Assembly: GCF_000276665.1 (NCBI RefSeq)
Contig: NW_004955473.1
Span: 902,922-966,921, forward strand
Length of the DNA stretch: 64,000 nucleotides
Source: Chinchilla lanigera
Taxonomy: Eukaryota; Chordata; Mammalia; Rodentia; Chinchillidae
Reading direction: 5' to 3'
Part shown: positions 44,025 to 55,357 of the stretch, piece by piece
Layout of the letters: every line of letters begins with the position of its first letter
How positions within the stretch are numbered: position 1 is the first letter of the stretch
The notes under the pieces: generated by a model
Seen by the model: the letters and a program-made list of their open reading frames with translations, nothing else
Told to the model about the DNA's origin: nothing
Databases searched by the model: none
Translations under genes and position numbers: made by a program

Positions 44025-44660
44025 ACTGACAAGTTAATCCTGTATATATTCAAGGTGTCCTCTTGAATATATGTCCTCTTGAAAATGATAGTTTGATATA
44101 CATTGTGTTCTGGTTTCCACAATCCAATTAATGAACACATCCATTACCACCCTTAGTTGCCAATGTATGTGTATGCATGTGTGTAAGGGACATTTAAAAC
44201 CCGCTCTCTTATCCAGTCTCAAGTAAACAGTGGTATATTATTAACTACAGCCACCATCCTTTGCATTAGATTCCCAGATTATTCATTGTATTGCTGAAAG
44301 CTCATATTCTCACAAGTGTCTCCCCATTCTCCTGCCCCCAGTCCCTGGTAATGATCATCCGCATTACCAAGAGATCAACCATTTTAGTTTCCACACAAAA
44401 GTGAGATCATATAGCATTTGTCCCTTTGTGTCTGGTTTGTTTCTCCAAGTTTATCTATTTTGTTGCAGAGAGCAGGATTCCTTTATTTGCATAACTGAAT
44501 AATATTCGTATATATATTACCTTTTCTTTATCTGTTCAACCATTGATGGACACTTAGTTGTTTCTATATCTTGGCCATTGTGGAGAGTGCTGCAGAGTGA
44601 AGGAAGGGGTGCAGATGTCACTTTGAGATGCTGATTTCACTTGTAGGATACTTCTAATTC
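44025..44660 (-). mobile_element. L1M-like 3' end
   Basis: 'tatattattaactacagcca', 'ccctttgtgtctggtttgtt', 'ttgcataactgaataatatt' and 'caaccattgatggacactta' are antisense L1 landmarks. Confidence 0.75.
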
Positions 44661-44832
44661 TCCCCTTGACGAGCATTTGTGCTTAAGGTTTACAAATGAA
44701 TGTACGCTAATTAAACTCGGCATTAGTTTAATAATGACATTCATGAAACCAAAAGAGCTAAGGAAAAACAAAGTTGTTTAGCACTAGGCAAGACGGTCAG
44801 GGTATATTCTTTTCAGATGTAACTTTTGTGTC

Positions 44833-44955
44833 TTTTTTTTTTCTAAGACAGGGCCTTCTGTGTATTTTAGGCTGGTCTTGAATGCACTATGTAACCTATG
44901 CTTGTGTCAGCCTCCCAAGTGCAGGGATTACAGGGTTGCCCCACCATGCCTGGAC
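44833..44955 (-). mobile_element. B1 SINE, older
   Basis: 'tttctaagacagggccttct' to 'ccccaccatgcctggac'. Confidence 0.75.
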
Positions 44956-45044
44956 AGAAGGTAATAACAAGTTGGGAGAAATTCTCACCTATTGATCCTA
45001 ATAGTAAGATGTCAAACAATGTATGAATGGGGAGTTGGGGTTGG

Positions 45045-45138
45045 TGGAAGGGAGGGCGAGGGAGGCGGAGGTAGGGAGAGAGACAGGGAGTGGGAGGGAG
45101 AGAGAGAAGCAGAGTGGGGGGAGGGAGAGAGCGAGAGC
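45045..45138. repeat. Polypurine (GA-rich) tract
   Basis: Nearly all G and A on the plus strand for about 94 bp, with a few C and T interruptions. Confidence 0.9.
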
Positions 45139-46394
45139 TCACCATTTGCAAACTACTTGAAAAATCTGCATCAGCACAATCTCATCTATTTGGTCTAATG
45201 GAGGACGGAGGGTGGGGGCGGGCAGACCAATCTGAATTAGTGACAGGTTGGAATTCTGGAATGTTTTAAAACATGCCCTTTTATTAGTTGAAGTCTGCGT
45301 GTACTATAATTCAAACTAACTGCTCACAGTGGTTCCCAAGAGAGATCCTCAGAGTCTTGCTTTCATGAATAGATAAGACCCATTTGTTATTAGCAGTACC
45401 CATTGACTCATAAACAATGTGCTGAAGTCCTTAGAAACCTTTTTTTTTCTTTTAAGATGAAAGCGGATTTGTGATGTGCTCTGGAGAACCCTGCCTACAA
45501 AACCTTTCCTTTGTAGAGTGCATAGAGATCTCCGTCCAGACTCTGTCCTACACAGCTGACAGCACCTCAAGGACTGAAGAGTGACGGTACTGGTGAGGTA
45601 ACATAAAGGAAGTCCATCTCGCCCAGCAGTCTCCGCTAAGGAATGCGTACAGCACTGGAGTGGGAGAAGTAGCCCTGTCCCTAGCAGTCTCTGCTGGAGC
45701 ATTCCTGACAGCAGGCCCGGAAGTGCCTCTGCAGGCTGGTCGGTGCTAATGTCCAGAAACGCTTTCCCTTTGCCCTCCATTACCTGATAGGGGGAGAGCT
45801 CCTGGAAGACTGCCTGAGTGGGGACTTGCCATACCAACATTTTTTTTTTGGCCTCATTAGCCCTTCCACTTGGGTGTGGGCGTGCAGGAAGTTGCTCTTA
45901 GTGGTCCACCCATGCCCTTTCCTCTCCCCTTGCTGTCTCATCTTGGAGCCCTATAATGAAAAATTGGAAAACAAATTCTTAGCTAGAAAACAAGCTTTTC
46001 CCTTCCTGGGTTATTTGCCAGTTGCTAAAGAAGTGCAGAAGATCCTAATCCTCTGAGATTCAACAGAAAGAACTAAAATTTGGGAATCTGAGACAAGCAA
46101 GAGTCGATATACTTTTGAGAATGATCAGGAGCAGTACCCAGTCACACCAAACGGAGTGGACAGCCTGCCCCCCTCCAGCCCAAAATGCACTCACCTTTGC
46201 TCTGTTGGGTAATGTAAATATTCAGCTGCCTGTCCATATCTAGGCTGGATGTTTGTGTTCTCTTGTCTTTATGGCCTTGACATGCCTGGCCACAGCTTGA
46301 AGCGCCTGTATTACAATATAACCTCTAGCAAAACATGTGTGTTTGCTCATCTTTGTACAACTCTCTCAAAAAAGAATGTTTAATAAGCATTTAC
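45139..46394. other. Unique sequence
   Basis: No repeat recognised. A minus-strand frame at 45349-45840 is open for 163 codons but shows no domain or homologue I know. Confidence 0.4.
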
Positions 46395-47065
46395 AAATTG
46401 GTAATTATGGCAAGACAACCTAAAATTTACCATCATACTCACTTTGCAGCTGGATGGTGTTAAGTGCATTTACATTGTTGTGCAACCAAACTCTGAAAGT
46501 TTTCATCTTGCAAAAATGCTACTCTCTTGGGGCTGGGGGTTTAGCTCAGCAGCACAGCGCCTGCCTGGCAAGTGCGAGGTCCCGAGTTCAATTCCTGGTA
46601 CCTGAAAAAAACAAACAAACAAACAAATGCTTCTCTCTACCTGTTGTACATCTGACCTTTCCTTCTAAATCCCAGTCCTTGGCAACCTTCATTTTATTTT
46701 CTGCATGAATTTGACTACTTTAGGAACCACAGATAAACAGAATCATTAGAGGACTTACCCTCCTATGACTAGCTTATTTCCTTTAATATAATGTCCTCCA
46801 GGTTTTCCCATGTTCTAGCACGGCTCAGCATTTCCTTCCTTTTGAAGTCTAACTAATATTCCATTGTACATATCACATTTTTATTTATCCATTCATCTAC
46901 TGATGGATACTTCAGCTGTTCACACCTCTTCACTACTGTGAATTATGCTTCTATGGACATGGCTGCTTATGTATCTGTTTGAATTTACATTTTTAGTTAT
47001 CTTGGGCATATTTCTAGGAGTGGATTGCTGGATCATGTCAATTCTATGTTTAATTATTTAAGGAC
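46395..47065 (-). mobile_element. L1M-like 3' end split by an ID SINE
   Basis: 'tacattgttgtgcaaccaaa', 'tttatttatccattcatcta', 'ggagtggattgctggatcat'. The ID lies at 46530-46617. Confidence 0.8.
46530..46617 (+). mobile_element. ID SINE inside L1
   Basis: 'ggggctgggggtttagctca' to 'cctggtacctg' plus (CAAA)n. Flanked by aaatgctactctct and aaatgcttctctct. Confidence 0.95.
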
Positions 47066-47163
47066 AATAGTATTTTTCCAATGAAATCCAAAATGACACA
47101 CAAAACTAAGTGGACTATCATATTATTATAGGCAGCTGAGTTAGATAGAAATATTATAGGCAG

Positions 47164-47718
47164 TGTGACAGGGCCAGGCCCTCAAAGGAGCCAACATGAA
47201 AGACAAGATAGTTTGTGAATGGAGACATTTCCTGTGGGCCAGACCTCAAGACAAAGGACTAAACAAATGTACCCACATATCTCCCTAGGTGTCAACATCA
47301 GGGATTGATATTCTAAATAGGTAACAACCACCTTCAAAAAGCCAGAGCCACTAGCCCAACCCCCTACAGGAAAAGCCCCTGTTCTGTATTCATGCCCACT
47401 TGCTACATGACTCTCTTCTCCATTTGATCTCAGTTTACTCAATTTTACCTGAACAATTATACTTGTAATCTTATTGGCTGACCGTAGTTGTGTCCCACCT
47501 CATGCCCACCTTGTAACTTCCCATTTTCCCCCTATCTTGGACCCGCCTTGCCTGTTCTTTTGCTCTATACAGTCCCTGGGAAGGGCAAGGGCCTTGGCAA
47601 CCCACTCGGGCCCCCTCCTGTCCCTCTCTCGGACAGAAGCTTTCTTTCCCTCAATAAATATATTCTGCTCTTCACCTCCGTTGTTCCTAAAATTCATTCT
47701 TCGATTTTAGAGAACACA
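47164..47718 (+). mobile_element. Candidate ERV1-like solo LTR
   Basis: Starts TGTGACAGGGCC and ends near GAGAACACA. It has a TATA-like 'gctctatacagtcc' near 47563, AATAAA at 47653, and a C-rich R/U5-like stretch. This order is that of a gammaretrovirus-type LTR. I found no target duplication, and no gag/pol sequence is attached. Confidence 0.45.
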
Positions 47719-49978
47719 AACTCATCCCAGATATCGTTCAGGTTGGGAGTGTCTATTTTCCTGAATCAATTGGAATCTCCTATTTCCTCACATACCTACT
47801 GAGTATCTCCCATGCACTTAATGTTGTGTCTGATGGGACTTGGGACCTTAGAGATCCTTCTTTCCTCATTAGAATGTAACCTCTGTGGGGCTGTGGCCTT
47901 TTGTCTCTGTTTTTTTCTTCTTTACAATGGAATGTGAAGAACCTAAATAATGCCTGCTAATCATTCATTCCTTTGTTTTGCAAGTCCTTATTGAGTACCT
48001 AGTATAGACTAGGTACAAAATTGCTATGAAAGGGACCAAGAAAGTCTGTTAGGAAATCAGTGTTTTCTGTCTGCGTGGCTAGTGGTTGCAGTTGATGAAA
48101 GACGGCAACAGAGTCTTTCCCAGCCGCCTTGTGCCCCATCAGCACCAGTGGCTCTTCTACTCACAGAGAGGGATGGAATGAATTTCGGACTGGGAGAGAG
48201 CTGTCAGCTAAACGCCAAGCTCAGTGACGGAAGAAGATGGTTTGCAGGGGGTCTTGGGTGGACATTTGTGCATCCACTGATACTGAAGACATTTTTTTAT
48301 TTAAGAAAGGGCAGAAAATAGTGTCTGATTATCCAAATTAACTGCTTATTTTAACAACCCACAATCAAACCTTGCCTGAAAATATAACTCTTTCTTTCTC
48401 ACTCTCAGCTCCAATCTAAGTCAGGAGGTCAGGAACCCCTATTGCTCAAGCAACACCTTCAAACCAGGAAGTCAAGAAATTCACCTACATGTTAGTTCGT
48501 ACCCAGTCGGTCCCACTTAATTCAACAATGTGGTCCTTACAGAATATTCTTCGAGCTCTCTGAGGTTCACAAAATGGTGCATTCATTTAATAAGGACCGT
48601 GTAAGTCCTTTCTTTCAAGCTAGCATGAAAGAAGCTGTGGGAGAAATGCAGCATCTCACAGGACTGACAGGGAACTAGGGTTCTTTCCAATTAAACCCTC
48701 AAAGGTATTTTGGATTACAGTGCAGCCTCCCAACATACCACATCTTGTCTCCTTTCTGTGAGCCCAGAGATTTCCCCTGTCTGCCTTTTCTGCTTTATAA
48801 ACACCACCACCTGTACCATTTCCTAGGGCCCTTATCACTTTCAGCCTCGCCTGTGTGGTAGGATGTAATCTCTCCAGCTATTCTCTCATCCTCCCAAGTA
48901 ACCTGGAAGCCATAAAGGGATAACAAAGTCACAAATATGGAGAACACTTACACATTTCACAAAGTTCTTGTAATCAGTGTCCTTGCTTCTTTTCTTTGAA
49001 GGTACCCAGAAGCCTCAGAGGTTTCCTGCTCTCTTTTATCTGTGAGGGTGGTACTCCTCATTGCTTATAGGATAAGGCTACACTAATTAGAGTAGCATTC
49101 AAGGCCCTCTATAAGCAGACTAAGGTCTACCGCTGCATTATCTCTCACTTGTTTTCCAGTCTACACAAGCTGTCTGGTCCCATCAAATGGTCTACTAATT
49201 GTTCCCCCCTAAAACTATTTTCTTTCTTGTTTCCTGGTCTTTGTTCACATTAATTCCCTCAGGCTCTCTGCCCTCTCTTCAGGGCTCCAAAGTCTTACCT
49301 TTTGTAACCACTGGGGCCCTTGGAGCAGAATTGCTCCATCCTTGAAATTCCTATAATCCTTCTAGTCCTCAGCCACTTCTCTGGATTTAACACATAGCAG
49401 TACATGTGTATGCATATGTGCCTAAATGCAAACACTTTTTTTATATCCTTAAGGCTCACACAGAATAACACACTCAGTAGGTACTCAGCAAATATTTAGA
49501 TGTATTGATAATGCCATGTTCTTGGAGCCTGAACTTTCTTTCTCTAGGTAATGTTTATTAATGTGAATGAAGCATTGCTGAGACTTACTTATGTTTTTAA
49601 AATGGTGAGGATGCTGATGACTAAGTGGCAAGATCTTTTGGCACAGAATTAATCTCGAGCATACTTGTATTGTCCTAGCAACCCACATGTCATGAGGGGA
49701 AATAGCCACAGCAGTTTTAAGATGATAGCAAAATGTTGGGGCTTTAGTCACAAGTCTCCCTTCCCTCCCTTCCCTCATCTTTTCTTCCTTTATTCTTTCC
49801 TTGTTTCCTTCTGTCAAGGCGATTAAACACTGGAATTAGCTACAGAGAGAGATTATTGAAAAAATTTGAAATGGTAGACCATGTATTCAAGGGAAAACTG
49901 AGAGACAAAGTAAATGGGCGGGAAGTTTAAGTGAGGGATTTGGCATTTATCCATAGAAAACAGGAAGGGTAAAACTCT
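47719..49978. other. Mostly unique sequence
   Basis: Small ancient-repeat traces occur near 47960-48020 and 49070-49330. No gene is recognised. Confidence 0.4.
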
Positions 49979-50078
49979 GCCTCTCTGTCTCTCTCCCTTC
50001 AGTTCTTCCTCCCTCCCTCCCCTCCTTCCCCCTCTCTCCTTCTCTTTATCGATCTCTCTCTGTCTCTGTCTCCCCCAC
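49979..50078. repeat. Polypyrimidine (CT-rich) tract
   Basis: About 100 bp of almost pure C and T on the plus strand. Confidence 0.9.
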
Positions 50079-50611
50079 TTATTTTATCCCTTTTTCTCTC
50101 AAATTTGCTTCCCCAGCTGGAAGAAGAGCCTTGTGGTAGGAGGGGCTCCTTCCTGGCTGTGTTGTAGAGCCATCCAGCAGGCCAATAAAATAAAGACTGC
50201 AGATGTTTTTCTCTGTGAAGGGATTGGAACAGTTACTGAGTAACTGTTTTTCTGTTAATGTAGATATATCTTTAGTCGGAAAAAGACACAAACAGGCTGA
50301 CAGCTTACCTCTGATATAGTGTAGTTCACTCAGAAGAATGTGGGGTGTGGGGTGGGGAGGAACTTGCTATCTCATGCGTTGTTGGGAAAAGACAGACACA
50401 TTCAAGTGGCCGAACAGGAGGTATAAGAGGAGAGAAAAAGAGTATAAAAGTCACTGAAGGGAAAATACAAAAACAGAGATGTTAAAGAGACACCGCATAG
50501 GAAGCAAGTGTAGAAATGTGTACATGATTAGATTCTTTGAGAAATGTGGCATAAAAAAGCTTCAGTCCCAGAAAAAGCAAATCAGTTATAAATGATTCAT
50601 TTATAAAATAA
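50079..50611. other. Unique sequence
   Basis: No supported feature. Confidence 0.45.
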
Positions 50612-50740
50612 TTTATGAGTTGGGAGTGGTGGTGCACACCTGTGGTCTGGGCTGTTGAGGAAGCTGAGACAGGAAGATCACTTGAGCTCAGTATTTTGGT
50701 GCCAGCTTAGGTAAGAGAGCAAGATCCTGTTTCTTAAAAA
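50612..50740 (+). mobile_element. B1 SINE, older
   Basis: 'gttgggagtggtggtgcaca' to 'agatcctgtttctt'. Confidence 0.8.
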
Positions 50741-51084
50741 ATCAGTTAAAAATCATTTTAGACATTTTCCACTAGGAAGCTGTATTTTTAATAAGTGCTT
50801 CTGCTGACCCTAGGATCAAGTGAGCTCAGGAAGTGCTCTCTTGAGATATAGTGGAAGTTTCGTTAGCATGAGAGAACAGCATCAGATGGTTTCACTTGTG
50901 ACATCACTGATTCAAAAGAAAGAAGAGGAGAGAGAAAAATTTGAAACTTCGAATTTGGTAATAAATAATCATATTTACTTTTTGCCCCTCTGACTCCCAA
51001 CATGATTTAAGGTAGCAAAGTTCATACATTAGTAACAAAAATATTCTGTTTATTGTCAGCTTGAAACATTACATATAATTTCTC

Positions 51085-51240
51085 ACTTAACACTCACAGC
51101 GATCCCATGAGGTAGGAAATATTGCTGTTTTTTCTATTTTACAGATGAGGAAACTGAGACTCAAAAGTTTAAATAAGCTGCAATCCAGGTAGGTGGAAGC
51201 CTGTAACTCCTGTTTTCCTACAGTGATTACGAACACCAAA
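51085..51240 (-). mobile_element. MIR SINE
   Basis: 'gatcccatgaggtaggaaat' and 'acagatgaggaaactgagac'. Confidence 0.8.
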
Positions 51241-51372
51241 ACAAACCAACAAGACCAGCAATGACAAGAACAAAGCCTAAGTAAGGGAAGAAATTTCAGT
51301 GAAGGGGAAATAAAGGAGGGGAGTGTGTGAAGTCGGAGTGAATTTCTGTGCATCGGTTAGAAGTAGACCCCC

Positions 51373-51477
51373 GTGCTTGATTTGGCAGCACATATACTAA
51401 CAGTGGGGTGACACAGGAAGATTGGCATGGGTCCTGTAGAAGGCTGACACATGAATTCCTGAAGCATTCCATATTTT
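51373..51477 (+). pseudogene. U6 snRNA pseudogene
   Basis: Full-length (105 nt) match to U6 spliceosomal RNA. The 5' end GTGCTTGATTTGGCAGCACA and 3' end TGAAGCATTCCATATTTT are well kept. The centre carries several substitutions, including the ACAGAGA box (here ACAGGAA). No TATA or PSE is evident upstream, so it is probably not transcribed. Confidence 0.92.
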
Positions 51478-51528
51478 ACTAAGTGAAAACAAATGTATGA
51501 ATACATTTTAAGAAAGTAATACAAATGC

Positions 51529-51608
51529 AGGGCTGGGAGTGTAACTCAGTGGTAGAGTACTCGCCAAGCATGCATCAGGCCCTGGGTTCCATCCAAAGTA
51601 CTTCAAAA
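51529..51608 (+). mobile_element. ID-like SINE (older)
   Basis: 'gggctgggagtgtaactcag' to 'ggttccatccaaagtactt'. Confidence 0.8.
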
Positions 51609-51619
51609 AAATTTCAACC

Positions 51620-53510
51620 ATTAAAGAAAATTTTTTTAAAAAGTGGGTCACAAATTTGACTCTGAGCTTCCCAACAGCTGAAAAAAAAAGAAAAAAGAAA
51701 AGAAAAAAAGATGTCTGGATTCAAAACATCTATAAAATAAAAGCAAGCCCACTGTTTAAAAGAAGCATAACAATTTCTGGTGGAATTTCCTGAGACAGAT
51801 GTCCCTTGTGGATCCTCAAAAGGAGGAGAAATGCTTCTATTCATTGGATGTTTCAAAGGACTTTACTGTTTATTAATTTTTTTTAAACAATTGGGAAAGC
51901 AACTGTTTAAGAAAGGAAATAATATAAGTATGGATTACAAAATCACCCCACTTACAATTCATACTTTTGGTAGTAAAATAACTAGAGGTGAAGTTTCTGT
52001 CCTTGAGATCTTAAGGAAAAGGAAGGCTGTTCCCCTGGCTGGGATATCTGAAGGCTAGAACGCATTTTAAGGGGGCCCCTTCCAACTCCCGGCATTCTCT
52101 GCTCCTGTAGCTCTGCAAACACTTCTACCTGGGGCAGCTTAACTGTTCTTAAACCTAAAGACTCAGCCACTGCTTGGCCATGAATGCTTCCATTGTGGGA
52201 ATCCTTTCTGATAAAATAAATGTTTGAAAAACACACAGATGCACAATAAAACAAAATCTCCACAACATTTGGGATTAAGACACACCCTAGTAAGACATTT
52301 ACAGAAACAAAAGATGCACTCGGTCAACACTCCGTGCTGGGGATGGAGAGTCGCACTTAGGCACCACTCATTTCACTCAGAGCATTTGCTGAAGTCCTTT
52401 GTGTCTTAGATGTCAAAGAAATCTTTTCTAAGGGAGCCATCAGCACCCCCTCGGGGGTGATGTTTTAAGCCTAATACAAAAAATAGTTTCTCTAAAACTT
52501 CTTATATGATTAACACGGTTGAATGCCCTTTATGACAAAGCATGGGGAGTGCAAATAAAATTCTCTTCAGGAGGAGATTCTCCCCAACCTTTTTCTTTTT
52601 TCCTTAAATGATTTCTTAGCAATGTAACCCCAGAAAAGAACTTTCACATTTCAGGGAGATGCGAGGAGAAGCTGAGGGAGATACAGCTGTGCAGTTTAAA
52701 CGGATTCACCTCATTATGAATTGGGTCAAATGGCTCAGAGGAGGTTTCCTTGCTGTATGCAGTGAGACAGAAACCCATCAAAGGCGAGCATCGAGTTAAC
52801 ATCACAGTGTGCGTTAGGAAATGTTAGGAGGTGATAGCTAATACAAGCACATTTGCCTTTTAGATTCTGAATCTTTGGCCTTGGGCCTGGCACAAGACAT
52901 CCGGGAACAGGGCACACAGGAGGCTTCTGTAGGAAAGGACAGAGATGCTTGCCTCTGTCTCTGTCATCCTTAGAAGGCTAGGTGTCACACTTTGGAGTGT
53001 TTGATGGACTGCTACTCTAACAGGTTTTTCCCTTTATAAACAGAGTCTAGCCACTTTGGCCTTATCTACTTGATTCTAAAATAGCTCCTCAATTTAATAG
53101 CATTCAGGTTGTTTATGCACACACAAGGCCCTTTGAAAATAACCCTTTTCATGTCGCCAAACAGGCATTTTGAAATCAACTAATTGGATGGTTGTCTGAA
53201 TTCAACTCATTGTTTTAAAAATAACCAGTTGTTCCACTGAATTACATTTTTTTACCCCCAAGCCAATTGGTGTGTGTAGACAGAGTTTGAGTCAATCCAG
53301 ATGGCTGGCTGCATTTTTGACTTGAACTGACTGGATGTTTTGTGGTCAGATATATACAGCTTTTGATAGCCACTGGGGAAATGGAGTAGAAGGGAAGGAA
53401 GGTGCAGGAAAGTTAGGAGAAATTATATCTACAAATGTTTCCATCTTGAGCGCTGTGAATCCAGACATTTTCTGCAATCAGTCCTCCCTCTCATTCAGAA
53501 CACGCTCATA
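51620..53510. other. Longest stretch without recognised repeats
   Basis: About 1.9 kb with no named repeat. 52600-53300 looks non-repetitive and evenly composed, with TAATTGG-type cores. No exon is convincing. Confidence 0.4.
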
Positions 53511-53584
53511 CTCACACACGCACACACACACACACACACACACACCCAAGCAAACACAGACACACACACAAGCACGCACACACA
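53511..53584. repeat. (CA)n imperfect microsatellite
   Basis: CA repeat with several variant units. Confidence 0.95.
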
Positions 53585-54109
53585 GTTAAGAAAACAGAAA
53601 TAAAGTAATAACATCCCTCCCAGCTGGCTCTGCTCACGGCTGTGGGTCTTTACTTTCTTTCTTTTTTTCTTTCTGTCTTTCTCTCCATGAATTTCTTCAC
53701 TGCTTGGGTGGCCTGCGGATGGATTCTGGCAACTCAGCTTCATGAGTTTAGCTCCCTGTTAGACTGACTTTTCTTTCCTGTGGGGAACTCTCCTTCGAGG
53801 GGCTCAGTGTTCCTCACTCTCTGCTAAAGGCAAGGCAGGAAGAATAGGGCTCGGCTCAGACCTGTACCCCCTCATTTCGAGCATAAGGCTGGGCTTTGAC
53901 CCATGGATCCACTTTTCCTGAGGGAAATGGTGGATTTCCTGTAGTGAATGTGACAGATCCTCCCAATGCAGGCATTACTGCTACACTCTGAGAAACCTCG
54001 AGTTTTGTATCGTCTATAGTCCCCGTAATTAACTGTCAAATTTCACTGGCCCAAGGAAGTGCAGTTCAGATGCTTTCAAAGGCTACTACTGCTTTCTGGG
54101 CTTACCCTT
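53585..54109. other. Unique sequence
   Basis: No supported feature. Confidence 0.45.
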
Positions 54110-54205
54110 CATTTTTTTTTTTTTTTTTTTTGGTATGGGGAATCGAACTCAGGACCTTGCACTCGTCAGGCAGGCGCTTGTGCCGCTGAGCTATATCCCC
54201 AGCCC
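54110..54205 (-). mobile_element. ID SINE
   Basis: Poly(T), 'ggtatggggaatcgaactca' to 'atatccccagccct'. Confidence 0.95.
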
Positions 54206-54723
54206 TGGACTTACCACTTTGATTTCTTCATTTCCTTTACTGATAACAGGAGGAAAGGAGAACAGAGACAGACCTCCCCTGAACCACGTACACTTACATT
54301 TTTCACTTATAAAAAAGAAAAGATTTTCAAAAATTTGAAAGGGAAATGCAAGGGTGAGTTCCAAAATGTTTGCCATTTCCCCCCTACCCAAATCCTGAGT
54401 GAATTGTGTGACACCATCTCTTTCCTTCGGTCCACATGGTCATTTTTCTGTCTGTGCTAAGATCATTGCAGTGAGCCAAGAGCACAAGAAATAGTCTCAA
54501 ACCCATCTATGCTGTCCCCAATTTTTCTCTCTCATCTAGTAAATCCCAAATTGGCATATTTTCTGTAACGTGTCATTTCTCATGCCTCGTTCTTCAAAGT
54601 GAGTATTGATTCCCCAAAGCCTTCCAAAGACTTCTGGATAATATGCAAAAGTTTTTGCCTATGACATTTAGTTTTTGAATGTGGCACTGCCATGTGATTT
54701 GCTGAGATTCTTTTTGTTGTTGA
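54206..54723. other. Unique sequence
   Basis: No supported feature. Confidence 0.45.
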
Positions 54724-54739
54724 TGTTGTTGTTAGACTT

Positions 54740-54854
54740 TGTTTTTTTTTTTTGTTTGTTTGTTTGTTTTGTTTTTCTTCCGGTACCAGGAATCAAACTC
54801 ACTACCTTGCACTTGCCAGGCAGGCGCTTTGCCACTGAGCTAAACTCCCAGCCC
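54740..54854 (-). mobile_element. ID SINE
   Basis: T-rich tail, 'ggtaccaggaatcaaactca' to 'aaactcccagccc'. Perfect 16-bp target duplication tgttgttgttagactt (54724-54739 and 54855-54870). Confidence 0.97.
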
Positions 54855-54869
54855 TGTTGTTGTTAGACT

Positions 54870-55070
54870 TGAGGTATGGTCTTGTCTTCATTGCTGACTT
54901 GCTGTGTGACCTTGGAATCATCACTTTACCTCTCTGAATTTCAGGGGCTTCTTCCTCAATACTATGGGAGTAATAATACTTGTGTTCCTGGATCATTTAA
55001 TGGGGCTGTTGGAAAGAACTGCCTAAGTAAGTTATAAGAATGGCCTTTGTGAGAAGTACAAAGTGTGAAA
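54870..55070 (+). mobile_element. MIR SINE
   Basis: 'acttgctgtgtgaccttgga', 'acctctctgaatttcagggg', 'atggggctgttggaaagaac'. Confidence 0.75.
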
Positions 55071-55261
55071 CAAATGGAGATACTAAAAGGAGACAATTCA
55101 ACAGAGATTATTCAGTAGTTCTGGAAATTCAGGCCCTCCTTGTCAGATCAAGAGTTTACATTGTGTATCATTATTACTGTAATTTCTTTTTTTGATTAAA
55201 GCACCCCGAGAGAGTAAATTCTAAGCAAAAGTGCTATGAATGTATGTACTGCCTCACTTTT

Positions 55262-55345
55262 TTTTTTTTTTTTGGTCCTGGAAATCGAACTCAAGACCTT
55301 GCCTTGCCAGGCAGGCGCTGTGCCACTGAGCTAAATCCCCAGCCC
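55262..55345 (-). mobile_element. ID SINE
   Basis: Poly(T), 'ggtcctggaaatcgaactca' to 'aaatccccagccc'. Target duplication tgcctcactttt / tgcctgactttt. Confidence 0.95.
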
Positions 55346-55357
55346 TGCCTGACTTTT

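Noticed and set aside
45349..45840. 163-codon minus-strand open frame in unique DNA
   Set aside because: No domain, no homologue I recognise and no splice or promoter context. Kept only as unique sequence.
39445..53584. Possible CRISPR array or other phage-type repeats
   Set aside because: The repeats are simple microsatellites or SINEs of a mammalian genome; no regular spacer pattern.
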